From assembly GCA_007123395.1 (NCBI GenBank), contig SKLD01000411.1:1-16404 (forward strand): a stretch of DNA of 16,404 bases. Direction: 5' to 3'. Source of the DNA: Opitutales bacterium. GTDB lineage: Bacteria; Verrucomicrobiota; Verrucomicrobiia; Opitutales; Oceanipulchritudinaceae. A model generated the notes under the pieces. It made no database searches. It saw nothing but the letters and a program-made list of their open reading frames with translations, and was not told the origin of the DNA. Both the position numbers and the translations under genes were made by a program. Shown in pieces: positions 6,958 through 14,997 of the stretch (position 1 is its first letter; each line of letters opens with the position of its first letter).

Positions 6958-7911
6958 TCAGGAGTGGTCTTTGCCGTCCGCGAGCAGTTTCTGGAGGGCG
7001 AAGAGGTAGCGCGAGCGCGTTCCCTCAACAACGCCGCTGGGGAGGTGTGGCGCGGGCGGGGACTTGTCCCACCGGGTGGATTCGAGGTAGTCGCGCACAA
7101 ATTGTTTGTCGAAGGCTGGCTGGGGACCGCCGGGCTTGTAATCGTCTTTTGGCCAGTAGCGGGAGCTGTCCGGGGTAAGGATTTCGTCGATGAGGACGAG
7201 TTTACCGCTCTCATCAAGGCCGAACTCGAACTTGGTGTCGGCAAGGATGAGTCCGGCGGATTTAGCGGCGGCGGCACCCATGGCGTAGAGGCGCATGCTG
7301 GCGTCGTACACTTCCTCATGGCGTTCGCGTCCGAGGAGAGCGGCGCACTGTTCGAGGCTCAGAGATTCGTCGTGGTCTCCCATCTTCGCCTTGGTTGTGG
7401 GTGTGAAGAGGGGAAAGGGAAGTTTGGCGCTTTCGAGGAGATCACCGGGCACTTTTTGCCCGAAGACGGCACCGTGGAGGACGTAATCGCGCCACGAACT
7501 GCCTGAGATATAACCGCGCACGACAGCTTCTATCGGGAGGGGCTTCAGCTTGCGCACGAGCATGGAGCGGGGGATGTATTCCGGGTGTGCGCACAAGGCT
7601 TCCGCGAGCGCAGCGGAATGATCGGCGACGAGATGGTTGTCGATGATCGGGGCGGATTCGGCGAACCAATGGAGACTCATCTGGGTGAGGATGACACCCT
7701 TGCCGGGAATTCCCTCGGGCAGCACGACATCGAAAGCGGAAAGGCGGTCTGAAGCGACGATGAGGAGGTTTTCGCCAAGGTCGAAGATGTCCCGCACTTT
7801 GCCTGAGGTGAGGAGCGGATAGGGGAGCCCGACTGCCTTCTGCAGAGGCCTTTCGGGAAGTGTGGCGACAATTTCCTCGTAGGAAAGATGCGTAGGTGCG
7901 TCTTGAGGCAT
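6958..7911 (-). CDS. purC: Phosphoribosylaminoimidazole-succinocarboxamide synthase (SAICAR synthetase)
   Basis: This 317-residue enzyme joins CAIR and aspartate with ATP to form SAICAR in de novo purine synthesis. Family motifs are clear and in order: GKVRDIFDLGENLLIVASDR, SAFDVVLPEGIPGKGVIL, the substrate region VVRGYISGSSW, TKAKMGDHDESLS, LILADTKFEFG and DEILTPDSSRYW with GGPQPAFDKQFVRDYLE. Length fits the longer SAICAR synthetase form. It stands alone: the upstream neighbour is a tRNA on the other strand and no other pur gene is present. ATG 7911 is preceded by GGTTTTT and no Shine-Dalgarno site. Identification is secure. Confidence 0.97.
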   Translation of the reverse strand: MPQDAPTHLSYEEIVATLPERPLQKAVGLPYPLLTSGKVRDIFDLGENLLIVASDRLSAFDVVLPEGIPGKGVILTQMSLHWFAESAPIIDNHLVADHSAALAEALCAHPEYIPRSMLVRKLKPLPIEAVVRGYISGSSWRDYVLHGAVFGQKVPGDLLESAKLPFPLFTPTTKAKMGDHDESLSLEQCAALLGRERHEEVYDASMRLYAMGAAAAKSAGLILADTKFEFGLDESGKLVLIDEILTPDSSRYWPKDDYKPGGPQPAFDKQFVRDYLESTRWDKSPPAPHLPSGVVEGTRSRYLFALQKLLADGKDHS

Positions 7912-7968
7912 AAAAACCGCGTAAAATGGATGAACTCCCGCACCCCCGCAATTTTTTTCGGAAAAGGC

Positions 7969-7996
7969 TTGATGGGAAAAGGGGCGCGGGTAACTT
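7969..7996 (+). promoter_or_regulatory. Possible promoter of tRNA-Glu
   Basis: TTGATG (7969-7974) and TAACTT (7991-7996) are separated by 16 nt and end 17 nt before the first tRNA base, a reasonable geometry for a sigma-70-type tRNA promoter. The match to consensus is only partial. Confidence 0.35.
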
Positions 7997-8013
7997 CCAC
8001 TCTCTTTTGTTGT

Positions 8014-8834
<821 letters not shown>

Positions 8835-8841
8835 AACATGA

Positions 8842-8870
8842 AGTATGCGCTGGAGGCCCCTTTGGCACAA
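8842..8870 (-). promoter_or_regulatory. Possible promoter giving a near-leaderless mRNA for the TonB_C protein
   Basis: On the minus strand TTGTGC (8870-8865) and CATACT (8847-8842) are exactly 17 nt apart. A start about 7 nt downstream of the -10 would fall at or next to the ATG at 8834. The -10 matches consensus at 4 of 6 positions and the -35 at 3 of 6. Confidence 0.35.
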
Positions 8871-8987
8871 CCATAATCGACCGATTCGCGGCAAGGCCCT
8901 TTTAGGCATAAGGCGAAAGCCTGATCGGCGGGGGGAGAAAACAGGGACTTGCCAGCGGGCGTTTGCCTCTCCAGCGTGCGTCGTCTT

Positions 8988-9551
8988 ATGGCAATGGCTA
9001 AAGTCAACACGATTAAGAAGAAGAACGTCATCCGGTACAACAATGACCCGTGTATTGTGCTGGAATGCACCATCCGCACGCCACCGAACCTGACGTCCTT
9101 CTGCCAGATGCAGTTGCGCAACCTCGCCAACGGCAAGGCCGTGCATGTGCGCTGCCCGGTGAGCGAGAGCTTCGACGTCTTGCCGACGGAGCAACGCAAA
9201 GTGGAGTTCAGCTACGAAAACCAAGGTGTCTACGCCTTCATGGACGATGAAACCTTCGAGTTGATCGAGCTGGAAAAGGACTTTATCGGCGACGCCGTGA
9301 ACTATCTCGTTCCCAACCAGCACTACGAGTTGATGTATATCGACGGCAACCCGTTCACGGTGAATCTGCCTTCCTCCATTGAGATGAAAGTGACGGACGC
9401 TCCCGACGCGGTGAGGGGCGACACCAGCGGCAACGTGCAAAAACCCGTGACTGTCGAGACCGGCCTCACTGTCATGGTGCCCCTCTTTATCAAGGAGGGC
9501 GAAACCATCCGTATCAGCACGGACGACGGCAGCTACCTCGGGCGGGCATAA
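8988..9551 (+). CDS. efp: Elongation factor P, atypical loop (Asn34)
   Basis: From ATG 8988 the 187-residue product has the full three-domain EF-P layout: a KOW-like N-terminal domain (VNTIKKKNVIRYNNDPCIVL), a central OB domain (YAFMDDETFELIELEKDFIG) and a C-terminal OB domain (ETGLTVMVPLFIKEGETIRI). EF-P enters the ribosomal E site and relieves stalling at polyproline. Aligning without gaps to E. coli EF-P, the tip of the domain I loop reads RTPPNLTSF, placing Asn at position 34 where E. coli has the beta-lysylated lysine. No epmA, epmB or earP homologue is in this window. Extending upstream to 8949 gives non-homologous residues, so 8988 is preferred. ATG is preceded by CGTCGTCTT with no Shine-Dalgarno site. 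It leads a likely three-gene unit. Confidence 0.95.
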   Translation: MAMAKVNTIKKKNVIRYNNDPCIVLECTIRTPPNLTSFCQMQLRNLANGKAVHVRCPVSESFDVLPTEQRKVEFSYENQGVYAFMDDETFELIELEKDFIGDAVNYLVPNQHYELMYIDGNPFTVNLPSSIEMKVTDAPDAVRGDTSGNVQKPVTVETGLTVMVPLFIKEGETIRISTDDGSYLGRA

Positions 9552-9609
9552 CCGCGGAAGAGGTTCCGGGCCCATTGTTCTCTTGGCAACCCGGCGCGCG
9601 TCGCTTTGG

Positions 9610-10692
9610 ATGGCGACCATGCTCCCCGACCAGTTTGCGACCCGTAAGAAGCCAATGTATCCGGTGGGGGATGCGCTGCGGGCGTATCTGGCGCGCTATA
9701 ACCGCATGTTCAAGCTGCCGGTTTCGTATTCGCGTTTGACGGAGTGGGAGGAGGCGATGCCGCTCTATGACGAGAAGGGCGAGGACAGTCTTTGGCGCTC
9801 GCTCATCTACCGTCCGGAGCTGATGAAGCGCCTGAATAAGCACCTCACGGGCATCTACGCAATGCTCAAGACGGAGGGGGATTACTCCTTTGTCGACCAT
9901 TTGTATGTCGACCGGATCGACTACTGTACCTTCGGCAACAGCAACCCCTTCCGCATCCGCATCGTCAACGCCTATAACGAAAACCAAGACTATTATTACA
10001 TCAAAAAGGCGGATGCCTCGCGCATTTACGGGCTTGAGCTGGAGCACCTTCTTTCACCCAACCGGATGCACTACATGGTGGCGGACGACATCCTCGTCGA
10101 GGAGCACATTGTGGGGATTCCGGGAGATGTCTTTGTCGAGCGCTGGATGCACGACCGGCACATCAAAAAGGTGCGTCTTGCAAAGGAGTTGGTGAAATTC
10201 AACGAGCGGTGCTTCCTCCGTCTCCTCGGAGACATGCGTTCGTACAACTTTGTCGTCGATGTGACGCCGGATTTCGAAGAGACACAGGTGCGTATCCGCG
10301 CGATGGACTTTGACCAGCAGTGCTACAGCGGGCATAAGAATTTCTACCTTCCGCAGTTTTTCCGGGAGAACCGTCCGTTGGCGGAGTTCTGCATGCGCCA
10401 GCTCAACATTCCGACGGCCAGCCAATACCAGAAGGAGGAGCAAAGCGTTGTCTACCGCCGGATAAATATGGCATCGGAGCGGGTGGAGCGTATCATCCAG
10501 TGCATGTGTGGCGACCGTATTTCGACAGAGGCAAAGGTGCGGCAACTGCGCGGCAGTCTTGCCGAACACCACAAGAACAAGGCGTTTCTCGCCTGCACGC
10601 GGATGGGCGAAGTCCTGCGCACGTCGCTCGAACACCTCAGCGAAAACATGAAACGCCAGCGCTCGCCGCTGCCCGCGCTCTTCGACGAATGA
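9610..10692 (+). CDS. Uncharacterised protein with kinase-like catalytic motifs
   Basis: I do not recognise a named family. From ATG 9610 the product has 360 residues. The middle resembles a protein-kinase or phosphotransferase fold: YYYIKKADASRIYGLELEH (candidate ATP-binding Lys132/133 and a helix-C-type Glu), a hinge-like VEEHIVGIPGD (163-173), a catalytic-loop-like LLGDMRSYNFVV with Asp208 and Asn213, and RIRAMDFDQQ with Asp233/Asp235 at the DFG position. The following YLPQFFRENRP and a helical, basic C-terminus are unassigned. These motifs are by-eye similarity and the usual HRD histidine is Gly. A TTG at 9583 and ATG 9619 are other possible starts. It follows efp by 58 nt and overlaps the Rsm22-like gene by ATGA, so a translation-linked role is inferred from context. 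Confidence 0.8.
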   Translation: MATMLPDQFATRKKPMYPVGDALRAYLARYNRMFKLPVSYSRLTEWEEAMPLYDEKGEDSLWRSLIYRPELMKRLNKHLTGIYAMLKTEGDYSFVDHLYVDRIDYCTFGNSNPFRIRIVNAYNENQDYYYIKKADASRIYGLELEHLLSPNRMHYMVADDILVEEHIVGIPGDVFVERWMHDRHIKKVRLAKELVKFNERCFLRLLGDMRSYNFVVDVTPDFEETQVRIRAMDFDQQCYSGHKNFYLPQFFRENRPLAEFCMRQLNIPTASQYQKEEQSVVYRRINMASERVERIIQCMCGDRISTEAKVRQLRGSLAEHHKNKAFLACTRMGEVLRTSLEHLSENMKRQRSPLPALFDE

Positions 10693-11717
10693 GAGGAGGG
10701 CCTGAACCAGGCGTGGCGGAATGGGCGCGGCTCGGTGAATTGCGCGAACGCTTCCTCGGCGGGACGGCGGGCGGTGCCGACTACTGGATCGACCGCCGCA
10801 CGCTCGAACTTTATGACCGCTTCTTCGCCGCACGCATCGGCTGGAAGTGGGATGCGGTCCTTCAAGAGCTGAAAAGCCGCCGCTTCCGGCCCGGCGGCGG
10901 ACCGCTCCTCGACTGGGGATGCGGCACGGGTATTGCGTCGCGGTGCTTTATGCGGGCGTTTCCGCAGGCGGGCGGTGTGGTGGTTCTTCACGACCGCTCG
11001 GACGAAGCCATGCGCTTTGCGGAGGAAAGGCTAGCAGGTTGCGCGGGTGGCGTGCCCGACGGCATCCGGCGCGCGCGTGTGCTGGATCCCGAAGCGGTAG
11101 CTCCGGAGACAACCGTCCTTCTGAGCCATGTTCTGAGCGAACTGGACGACCGCTTGCTGGACGGCATTGTCGACGGGCTTCTGCGGCGCGCCGGAGCGTT
11201 CGTTTGGGTGGAGCCCGGCACCTATGCGGAGAGTCGGCGGCTTATTGCCGCCCGCGGGCGGCTGATGGATGCGTTTTATGTCGCGGGGCCTTGTCCGCAT
11301 CAGGAAACTTGCGGGCTGTGCGCGGAGGGGAGGGAACGGCACTGGTGTCACTCGTTCGCGCGTCCGCCGGTGGAGGCCTTCACCGATCCGGTCTGGGCCG
11401 GATTTTCGAAGCAGCTTGGAATCGACCTTAGGGCATTGCCCTATACCTACCTCGCGATGTGCCGCGACAAGCCTCGGCCTGACACTCCCCCGGAGAAAAC
11501 CGGAACACCCGCGCGCCTGCTGGGGCGTGTCCGCGAAACGCCCGGCGGGCTCGGCGTGTTGTCCTGCGAAGCCACAGGCGTGCATGAACGGGAGATTCGT
11601 GTGCGCGAGGCAAAGCGGCTCGCGAAGGCACTCAAGAAAGGCGGGGGTGGCCCTTATTTTCACTGGAAGCTCAGGGAGGGCCGCATCGTTGGTGGTGGCA
11701 CCGATGCTGACCCTTGA
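10689..11717 (+). CDS. Rsm22/METTL17-type methyltransferase-like ribosome assembly protein
   Basis: The ATG at 10689 overlaps the upstream TGA (ATGA), and from it the product has 342 residues. Residues 73-81, LLDWGCGTG, form the SAM-binding motif I. The family signature follows: LSHVLSELDDR (145-155), VWVEPGTYAESRRLIAARGR (172-191), then GPCPHQETCGLC and HWCHSF, giving Cys202, Cys208, Cys211 and Cys220. This is the Rsm22 pattern; mitochondrial relatives bind the small ribosomal subunit, and human METTL17 holds an iron-sulfur cluster through such cysteines. A C-terminal OB-like segment (RVRETPGGLGVL) completes the family layout. The longer upstream frame (to 10500) only reads through the neighbour's coding sequence. 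I infer a role in small-subunit rRNA maturation. It ends 9 nt from the stop of the convergent gene. Confidence 0.85.
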   Translation: MRGGPEPGVAEWARLGELRERFLGGTAGGADYWIDRRTLELYDRFFAARIGWKWDAVLQELKSRRFRPGGGPLLDWGCGTGIASRCFMRAFPQAGGVVVLHDRSDEAMRFAEERLAGCAGGVPDGIRRARVLDPEAVAPETTVLLSHVLSELDDRLLDGIVDGLLRRAGAFVWVEPGTYAESRRLIAARGRLMDAFYVAGPCPHQETCGLCAEGRERHWCHSFARPPVEAFTDPVWAGFSKQLGIDLRALPYTYLAMCRDKPRPDTPPEKTGTPARLLGRVRETPGGLGVLSCEATGVHEREIRVREAKRLAKALKKGGGGPYFHWKLREGRIVGGGTDADP

Positions 11718-11726
11718 CTTCCTGCT

Positions 11727-12935
11727 TCAGCGGGTCTCCGGAGAGTAAGTGAGTGTTTCCGGGGCGAGACGGCGAACGGGCGTTGATCGTTGGGGCGTGC
11801 CGGTGAGGGAGTCGCCGGGGGCGAAATTGTCGAGGACGAAGGACCGCTGCCCGATGCGCAGAACGTCCTTCGATCCGTCATCCCACTGGATGATCACGCG
11901 GTCGCGCATGAAGCGCCACTGACCATTGGAGGCTGCCGCTCCGTCGTTGCTGCGGGGCGGGCGGGCGGCACGGCCCCACTGGGCGATCTCGATGAATCGA
12001 TCAGTGTTTGCGTCGGGTTCGATGGGCACCCATCGCCCGCGGATGTTTTCGAGTGTAAGCATGCGGAACTCGCCCGCGTCGAAATAGCGCATTCCCTCGG
12101 CAGCGGAGATTTTGCCGGCCGAGCGGCGGGAGGCCGGACGGTCCGGGAAACGTCGCTCGCGGTCGAAGACGAGAAGCTCGTGCCCGTCGCGACGGGACTG
12201 GAGAATATCGCGGCGACCGTCCGGCCATTTGACGACAACGCGGTCGTCCTCGACCGACCAACTGCCGCTTTGGTCATTGGAGCCATCCCAGTTGCGCAGC
12301 GCCACACGTGCCGTCCCGCCGCGCAGAAGATTGAGGATAAAATAGGGTGACTGGGCACCACCCACTCCGAGGAAGCCCGTGCTTTGCTCGACTTGCCAGT
12401 AGCCTGTGTAGAAATTGCGCAGGGGTAGCACGTTTACTTCGCTCTCCGGCAGCCGTGTGTCACGGGATCGCGGCCGGTCGGTCTCCACGGTCAGGCTGCC
12501 GGGAAGGCGGGGGTCGACGCGCTCTCCACGCGCCTCGGCAACGGGCTTGGCTTCGTCATCGAACTGAGTCCCGGGCGCAAACGTCTGCCGCAGTATAGTG
12601 CTCTCCCCGAGCAGGCGGTAACGCTCAGTCTGGCCGGAATCCCAGCGGGCGACAAGGTAGGGATCCTCCATTATCCACCGCCCTTGCACGATCCCGGAAG
12701 CGCCCGATCCCGTCCAAAAGGCGGAGATTTCTCCACCGCGTTTGACTATGACGACGGCGGTGTCCCCGGCCGGCTCCGGGATCTCCCAAAAGCCGATGAA
12801 TCCGGATGCGGCGGAACGAGCGGCGGACGACGCGGCGAGGACGGCGAGCCCGAGGACGGTCATACCGACGACGCGGAAGAAAGGGTGTTGCACGCCGGGA
12901 GAGCGCACTGAACTGTAAGGGCCTGATCCCTGCAT
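11727..12935 (-). CDS. Secreted protein with three divergent copies of a beta-rich Trp/Asp unit
   Basis: The 402-residue product has a signal peptide (hydrophobic MTVLGLAVLAASSA at 25-38 then ARSAAS) and no family I can name. Three units of about 100 residues repeat. Each opens with an aromatic strand (FIGFWEI at 46, FYTGYWQV at 175, NIRGRWVP at 297) and ends with a Trp/Asp strand pair (GRWIMEDPYLVARWDSG at 85, GSWSVEDDRVVVKWPDG at 224, GQWRFMRDRVIIQWDDG at 338). Units 1 and 3 also close with FAPG. An Arg-rich linker separates units 1-2 and 2-3. ATG 12863 is an alternative start that keeps the signal peptide and may be the real one. It lies downstream of surE on the same strand with 97 nt between. 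I infer a periplasmic or surface role; the ligand is unknown. Confidence 0.82.
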   Translation of the reverse strand: MQGSGPYSSVRSPGVQHPFFRVVGMTVLGLAVLAASSAARSAASGFIGFWEIPEPAGDTAVVIVKRGGEISAFWTGSGASGIVQGRWIMEDPYLVARWDSGQTERYRLLGESTILRQTFAPGTQFDDEAKPVAEARGERVDPRLPGSLTVETDRPRSRDTRLPESEVNVLPLRNFYTGYWQVEQSTGFLGVGGAQSPYFILNLLRGGTARVALRNWDGSNDQSGSWSVEDDRVVVKWPDGRRDILQSRRDGHELLVFDRERRFPDRPASRRSAGKISAAEGMRYFDAGEFRMLTLENIRGRWVPIEPDANTDRFIEIAQWGRAARPPRSNDGAAASNGQWRFMRDRVIIQWDDGSKDVLRIGQRSFVLDNFAPGDSLTGTPQRSTPVRRLAPETLTYSPETR

Positions 12936-13032
12936 GGTTTGTCGATGGCTAGATGTAAAGGTAGATGCGGTGAATGTCGGCGGTCAACGGTCTTCGCGCT
13001 GTGCGAAGATAAACGTTGCTCTCATGCGCCGA

Positions 13033-13815
13033 CTACTGCGATTTGGACGCGCCGAGGGCGGAGAAGTTCAAGATACTAAGGCTGGTCTTGCCCGTCGCAA
13101 GGGCTCGGCGATCAGTCATGGGCCCGCCTGCCGCTTCCTCTCCTTGGGCAAACCGAAAGAGATAACCGCCGTTTTCGGACGGATCATAGAGCCCCGGCAG
13201 CCTTACACGTGCCGGGACGGTCCGCACCCAAGCCGTTTCCGTCGTCAGCGGCATGGGGAAATTCAAGTTGTGTACGTGCAGGTCGGGATTGCCTGTGCCG
13301 CAAAGATTCAGGGCGTAGCGGGCGCTCTGAACGGCGGCTTCGCGCAGGCTTGGCTCGTGTTCCGGAGGCAGCGCCCCGCGTCCGGCAGTCACCCGCTCGA
13401 AAGCGTCAGGCGCGATCTGCTGCGACACGGCAAGCGCCGGAAGGCCCCAGTTGGCACCCTCTAGCGCGCCGGCCACTGTGCCGGAGCTGTATAAGAGCGG
13501 AAGTGAGGCGTTGTGTCCGATGTTGATCCCGGAGACAACGATGTCCGGCAAATCACCGAGAAGATGATCGAGGGCGAGGTTCACACAGTCCGTAGGGGTT
13601 CCCCCGACCGCCCAAGCGGGGCCGGGAAACCCCGCCACCGCCTCCACCGATACGCTGGCGCGTCGGCTCATGGCGCGCCCGATCCAGCTTTGCTCCACTG
13701 CGGGCGCGGCTATGAACACTTCGAATTCCGCCTCCAGCGCCTCTGCGATGGCGCGGAGAAACAGCGAGTCGATGCCGTCGTCGTTGGTTAGAAGCACATG
13801 CGGTTTGCCCATCAT
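13033..13815 (-). CDS. surE: 5'/3'-nucleotidase SurE
   Basis: The 260-residue product carries the SurE metal site in order: LLTNDDGIDS with Asp12 and Asp13, Ser43 in APAVEQSWIG, and Asn98 in VVSGINIGHN. It also has GGTPTDCVNLAL and the dimer motif LLYSSGTVAGALEGANWGLP. SurE is a divalent-metal nucleoside 5'/3'-monophosphatase, often stress- or stationary-phase linked. The usual NxSG-type loop after the first aspartates is changed to EQSWIGRAMSRR, a modest divergence. TTG 13818, ATG 13815 and ATG 13812 are adjacent start candidates; none has a proper Shine-Dalgarno site. It lies 58 nt from the stop of the lipoprotein gene upstream and may be co-transcribed with it. Confidence 0.95.
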   Translation of the reverse strand: MMGKPHVLLTNDDGIDSLFLRAIAEALEAEFEVFIAAPAVEQSWIGRAMSRRASVSVEAVAGFPGPAWAVGGTPTDCVNLALDHLLGDLPDIVVSGINIGHNASLPLLYSSGTVAGALEGANWGLPALAVSQQIAPDAFERVTAGRGALPPEHEPSLREAAVQSARYALNLCGTGNPDLHVHNLNFPMPLTTETAWVRTVPARVRLPGLYDPSENGGYLFRFAQGEEAAGGPMTDRRALATGKTSLSILNFSALGASKSQ

Positions 13816-13873
13816 CAAGGAGTGGGACGCCTCGCTTCGCAGGCGTCAAGCGCGCCGCGCCTGTTCCCACCGC

Positions 13874-14341
13874 TTAGCGTACTGGAATGCGCATAAACGC
13901 AAGCGTGCGCGGCACCTCGCCGCGGATGTCGCCGGGAATAAAGCGCCACGTGCGCATCAACCGCTCCATGTCCTCGGTCCGCTTCGGTACCGGGGTCTCC
14001 GTCACCTCGGCATAACGCACGCCGCCGTTGGGCTCGATGATGAACCGCACGATAATGTCCTCACCCGCCGCCGCCTCGATCTCCTCCGGAGTGAAACGCG
14101 GCGCACGAAACTCAATCTGCCGCGGGCGTTGGGTGAGCTGCCCGAGAGGCACCACCCCCTCTACCCAAGGCTGCCCGAAAGTCGTTTGCACACGGGTTTC
14201 CGCAGCCGTCACACGCTCCGCGAGCGGCTCGGCTGACTGATCTGCCGTCACGGGCGGCACGGACTGGCAGCCGCCTGCGAAAATCAACAACACCGGGGCA
14301 ACTATCAGCACCCGGAAGGACAGAAACAGGCACCTTTTCAT
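13874..14341 (-). CDS. Lipoprotein with a TonB_C-like domain
   Basis: This 155-residue protein begins with a basic tip and hydrophobic stretch ending in LLIFAGGC, where Cys25 fits a lipobox, so it is probably membrane-anchored through lipid. After a short linker the rest resembles a TonB C-terminal domain: EEIEAAAGEDIIVRFIIEPN, then GGVRYAEVTETPVP, and MRTWRFIPGDIRGEVPR, the xxWRFxPxxxxGxxV pattern. It lacks the Pro-rich spacer of TonB. A second protein of this fold lies at 8079-8834 in the window. It is the first gene of a possible minus-strand unit with surE and the three-repeat protein. ATG 14341 starts the divergent arm of a long gene-free region and has no Shine-Dalgarno site. Confidence 0.85.
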   Translation of the reverse strand: MKRCLFLSFRVLIVAPVLLIFAGGCQSVPPVTADQSAEPLAERVTAAETRVQTTFGQPWVEGVVPLGQLTQRPRQIEFRAPRFTPEEIEAAAGEDIIVRFIIEPNGGVRYAEVTETPVPKRTEDMERLMRTWRFIPGDIRGEVPRTLAFMRIPVR

Positions 14342-14461
14342 CGTGAAGCAAGCATTCCTGCTTTCACCGCTTTCCGCCAGTCTGAAACCGTCCGCTTGGA
14401 AAGATTCAAAAGGGTTTTACCGCCGCCTTCGGACAAAAACCATCTACCCGTCCAGGCGTGG

Positions 14462-14477
14462 CCGCACGAAAGTGCGG
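14462..14477. other. Hairpin CCGCAC-GAAA-GTGCGG (GNRA loop)
   Basis: A perfect 6-bp GC-rich stem closed by GAAA. It is not followed by a T-run on either strand, so it is not a classical terminator. It could be a REP-like hairpin, given the RAYT gene at the window edge, or part of a leader. Confidence 0.6.
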
Positions 14478-14644
14478 AAGTGTGTGTTAACTTCTAATAT
14501 CCCGCGTAATAAAATTGCTCAGAGATAAAGCATATTACCTTCCTCAAACCTGAAGAGGAGCCCATGGGGAGCTTTATTTTTTAAAAAGCAAAATAAGCTT
14601 AATACCATTAAATAATTGGAATGCCCTTGCGGACAGGAAGTTGT

Positions 14645-14674
14645 GGCTTTGGTGGGCTTTGGTGGGCTTTGGTG
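14645..14674 (+). repeat. Three tandem copies of GGCTTTGGTG
   Basis: Three exact head-to-tail copies of a 10-bp unit, 30 bp in all, about 325 nt upstream of the glutamine synthetase start. The unit has T on one face and G on the other at near-helical spacing; function is unknown. Confidence 0.9.
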
Positions 14675-14702
14675 AGGGGTGGGGTGAAGCGGTGCGGGTG
14701 TC

Positions 14703-14714
14703 ACGCTTCGGCGT
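14703..14714 (+). other. Hairpin ACGC-TTCG-GCGT (UUCG loop)
   Basis: A 4-bp stem capped by the exceptionally stable UUCG tetraloop, in the region preceding glutamine synthetase. Confidence 0.5.
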
Positions 14715-14753
14715 CTCATGAAAGGGGCTATTCTTGGCCTACGACCGCGACTG

Positions 14754-14771
14754 AAATCTCTGCGGGGATTT
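14754..14771 (+). other. Hairpin AAATCTC-TGCG-GGGATTT (UNCG-class loop)
   Basis: A 7-bp stem (one G-U) capped by UGCG, 227 nt before the glutamine synthetase start. Together with 14703-14714 it suggests a structured RNA leader if transcription begins upstream. Confidence 0.5.
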
Positions 14772-14997
14772 GCGCAACGCCGCGACCCGATGGGGCCAAC
14801 CGCGTTCTTCGGCAGGCGTGGCGCGTTACGTCTTCTGCTTCCCGACGGGCACATGTTCGGAGGCGGCGCGTTCAGGCTTCGTTCATTGTGCGGCAATGCT
14901 TCGGGAAGATTCTTGGAAAATTCGATTTGACTGGATTCGCGCGCCTGTATCGCATTCACGATTCTTTTTACGGGCAGGCGCAGAATCAAGTTTTCTT

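Larger units (their letters stand above)
14342..14997. other. 656-nt gene-free region between divergent genes
   Basis: No convincing coding sequence is seen here, although open frames exist on both strands; one plus frame ends by overlapping the glutamine synthetase start. The left half becomes AT-rich around 14480-14625. Three hairpins with stable tetraloops and a 10-bp tandem repeat are listed separately. The region must hold the promoters of both flanking genes, but I found no pair I would defend. Confidence 0.6.

Noticed and set aside
8835..9620. Long minus-strand open frame extending the TonB_C gene upstream, antisense to efp
   Set aside because: The signal peptide at 8834 marks the true N-terminus and the extension mirrors the unmistakable EF-P coding sequence.
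11031..11663. 210-codon minus-strand frame opposite the Rsm22-like gene
   Set aside because: Shadow of a well-supported plus-strand gene with conserved motifs.
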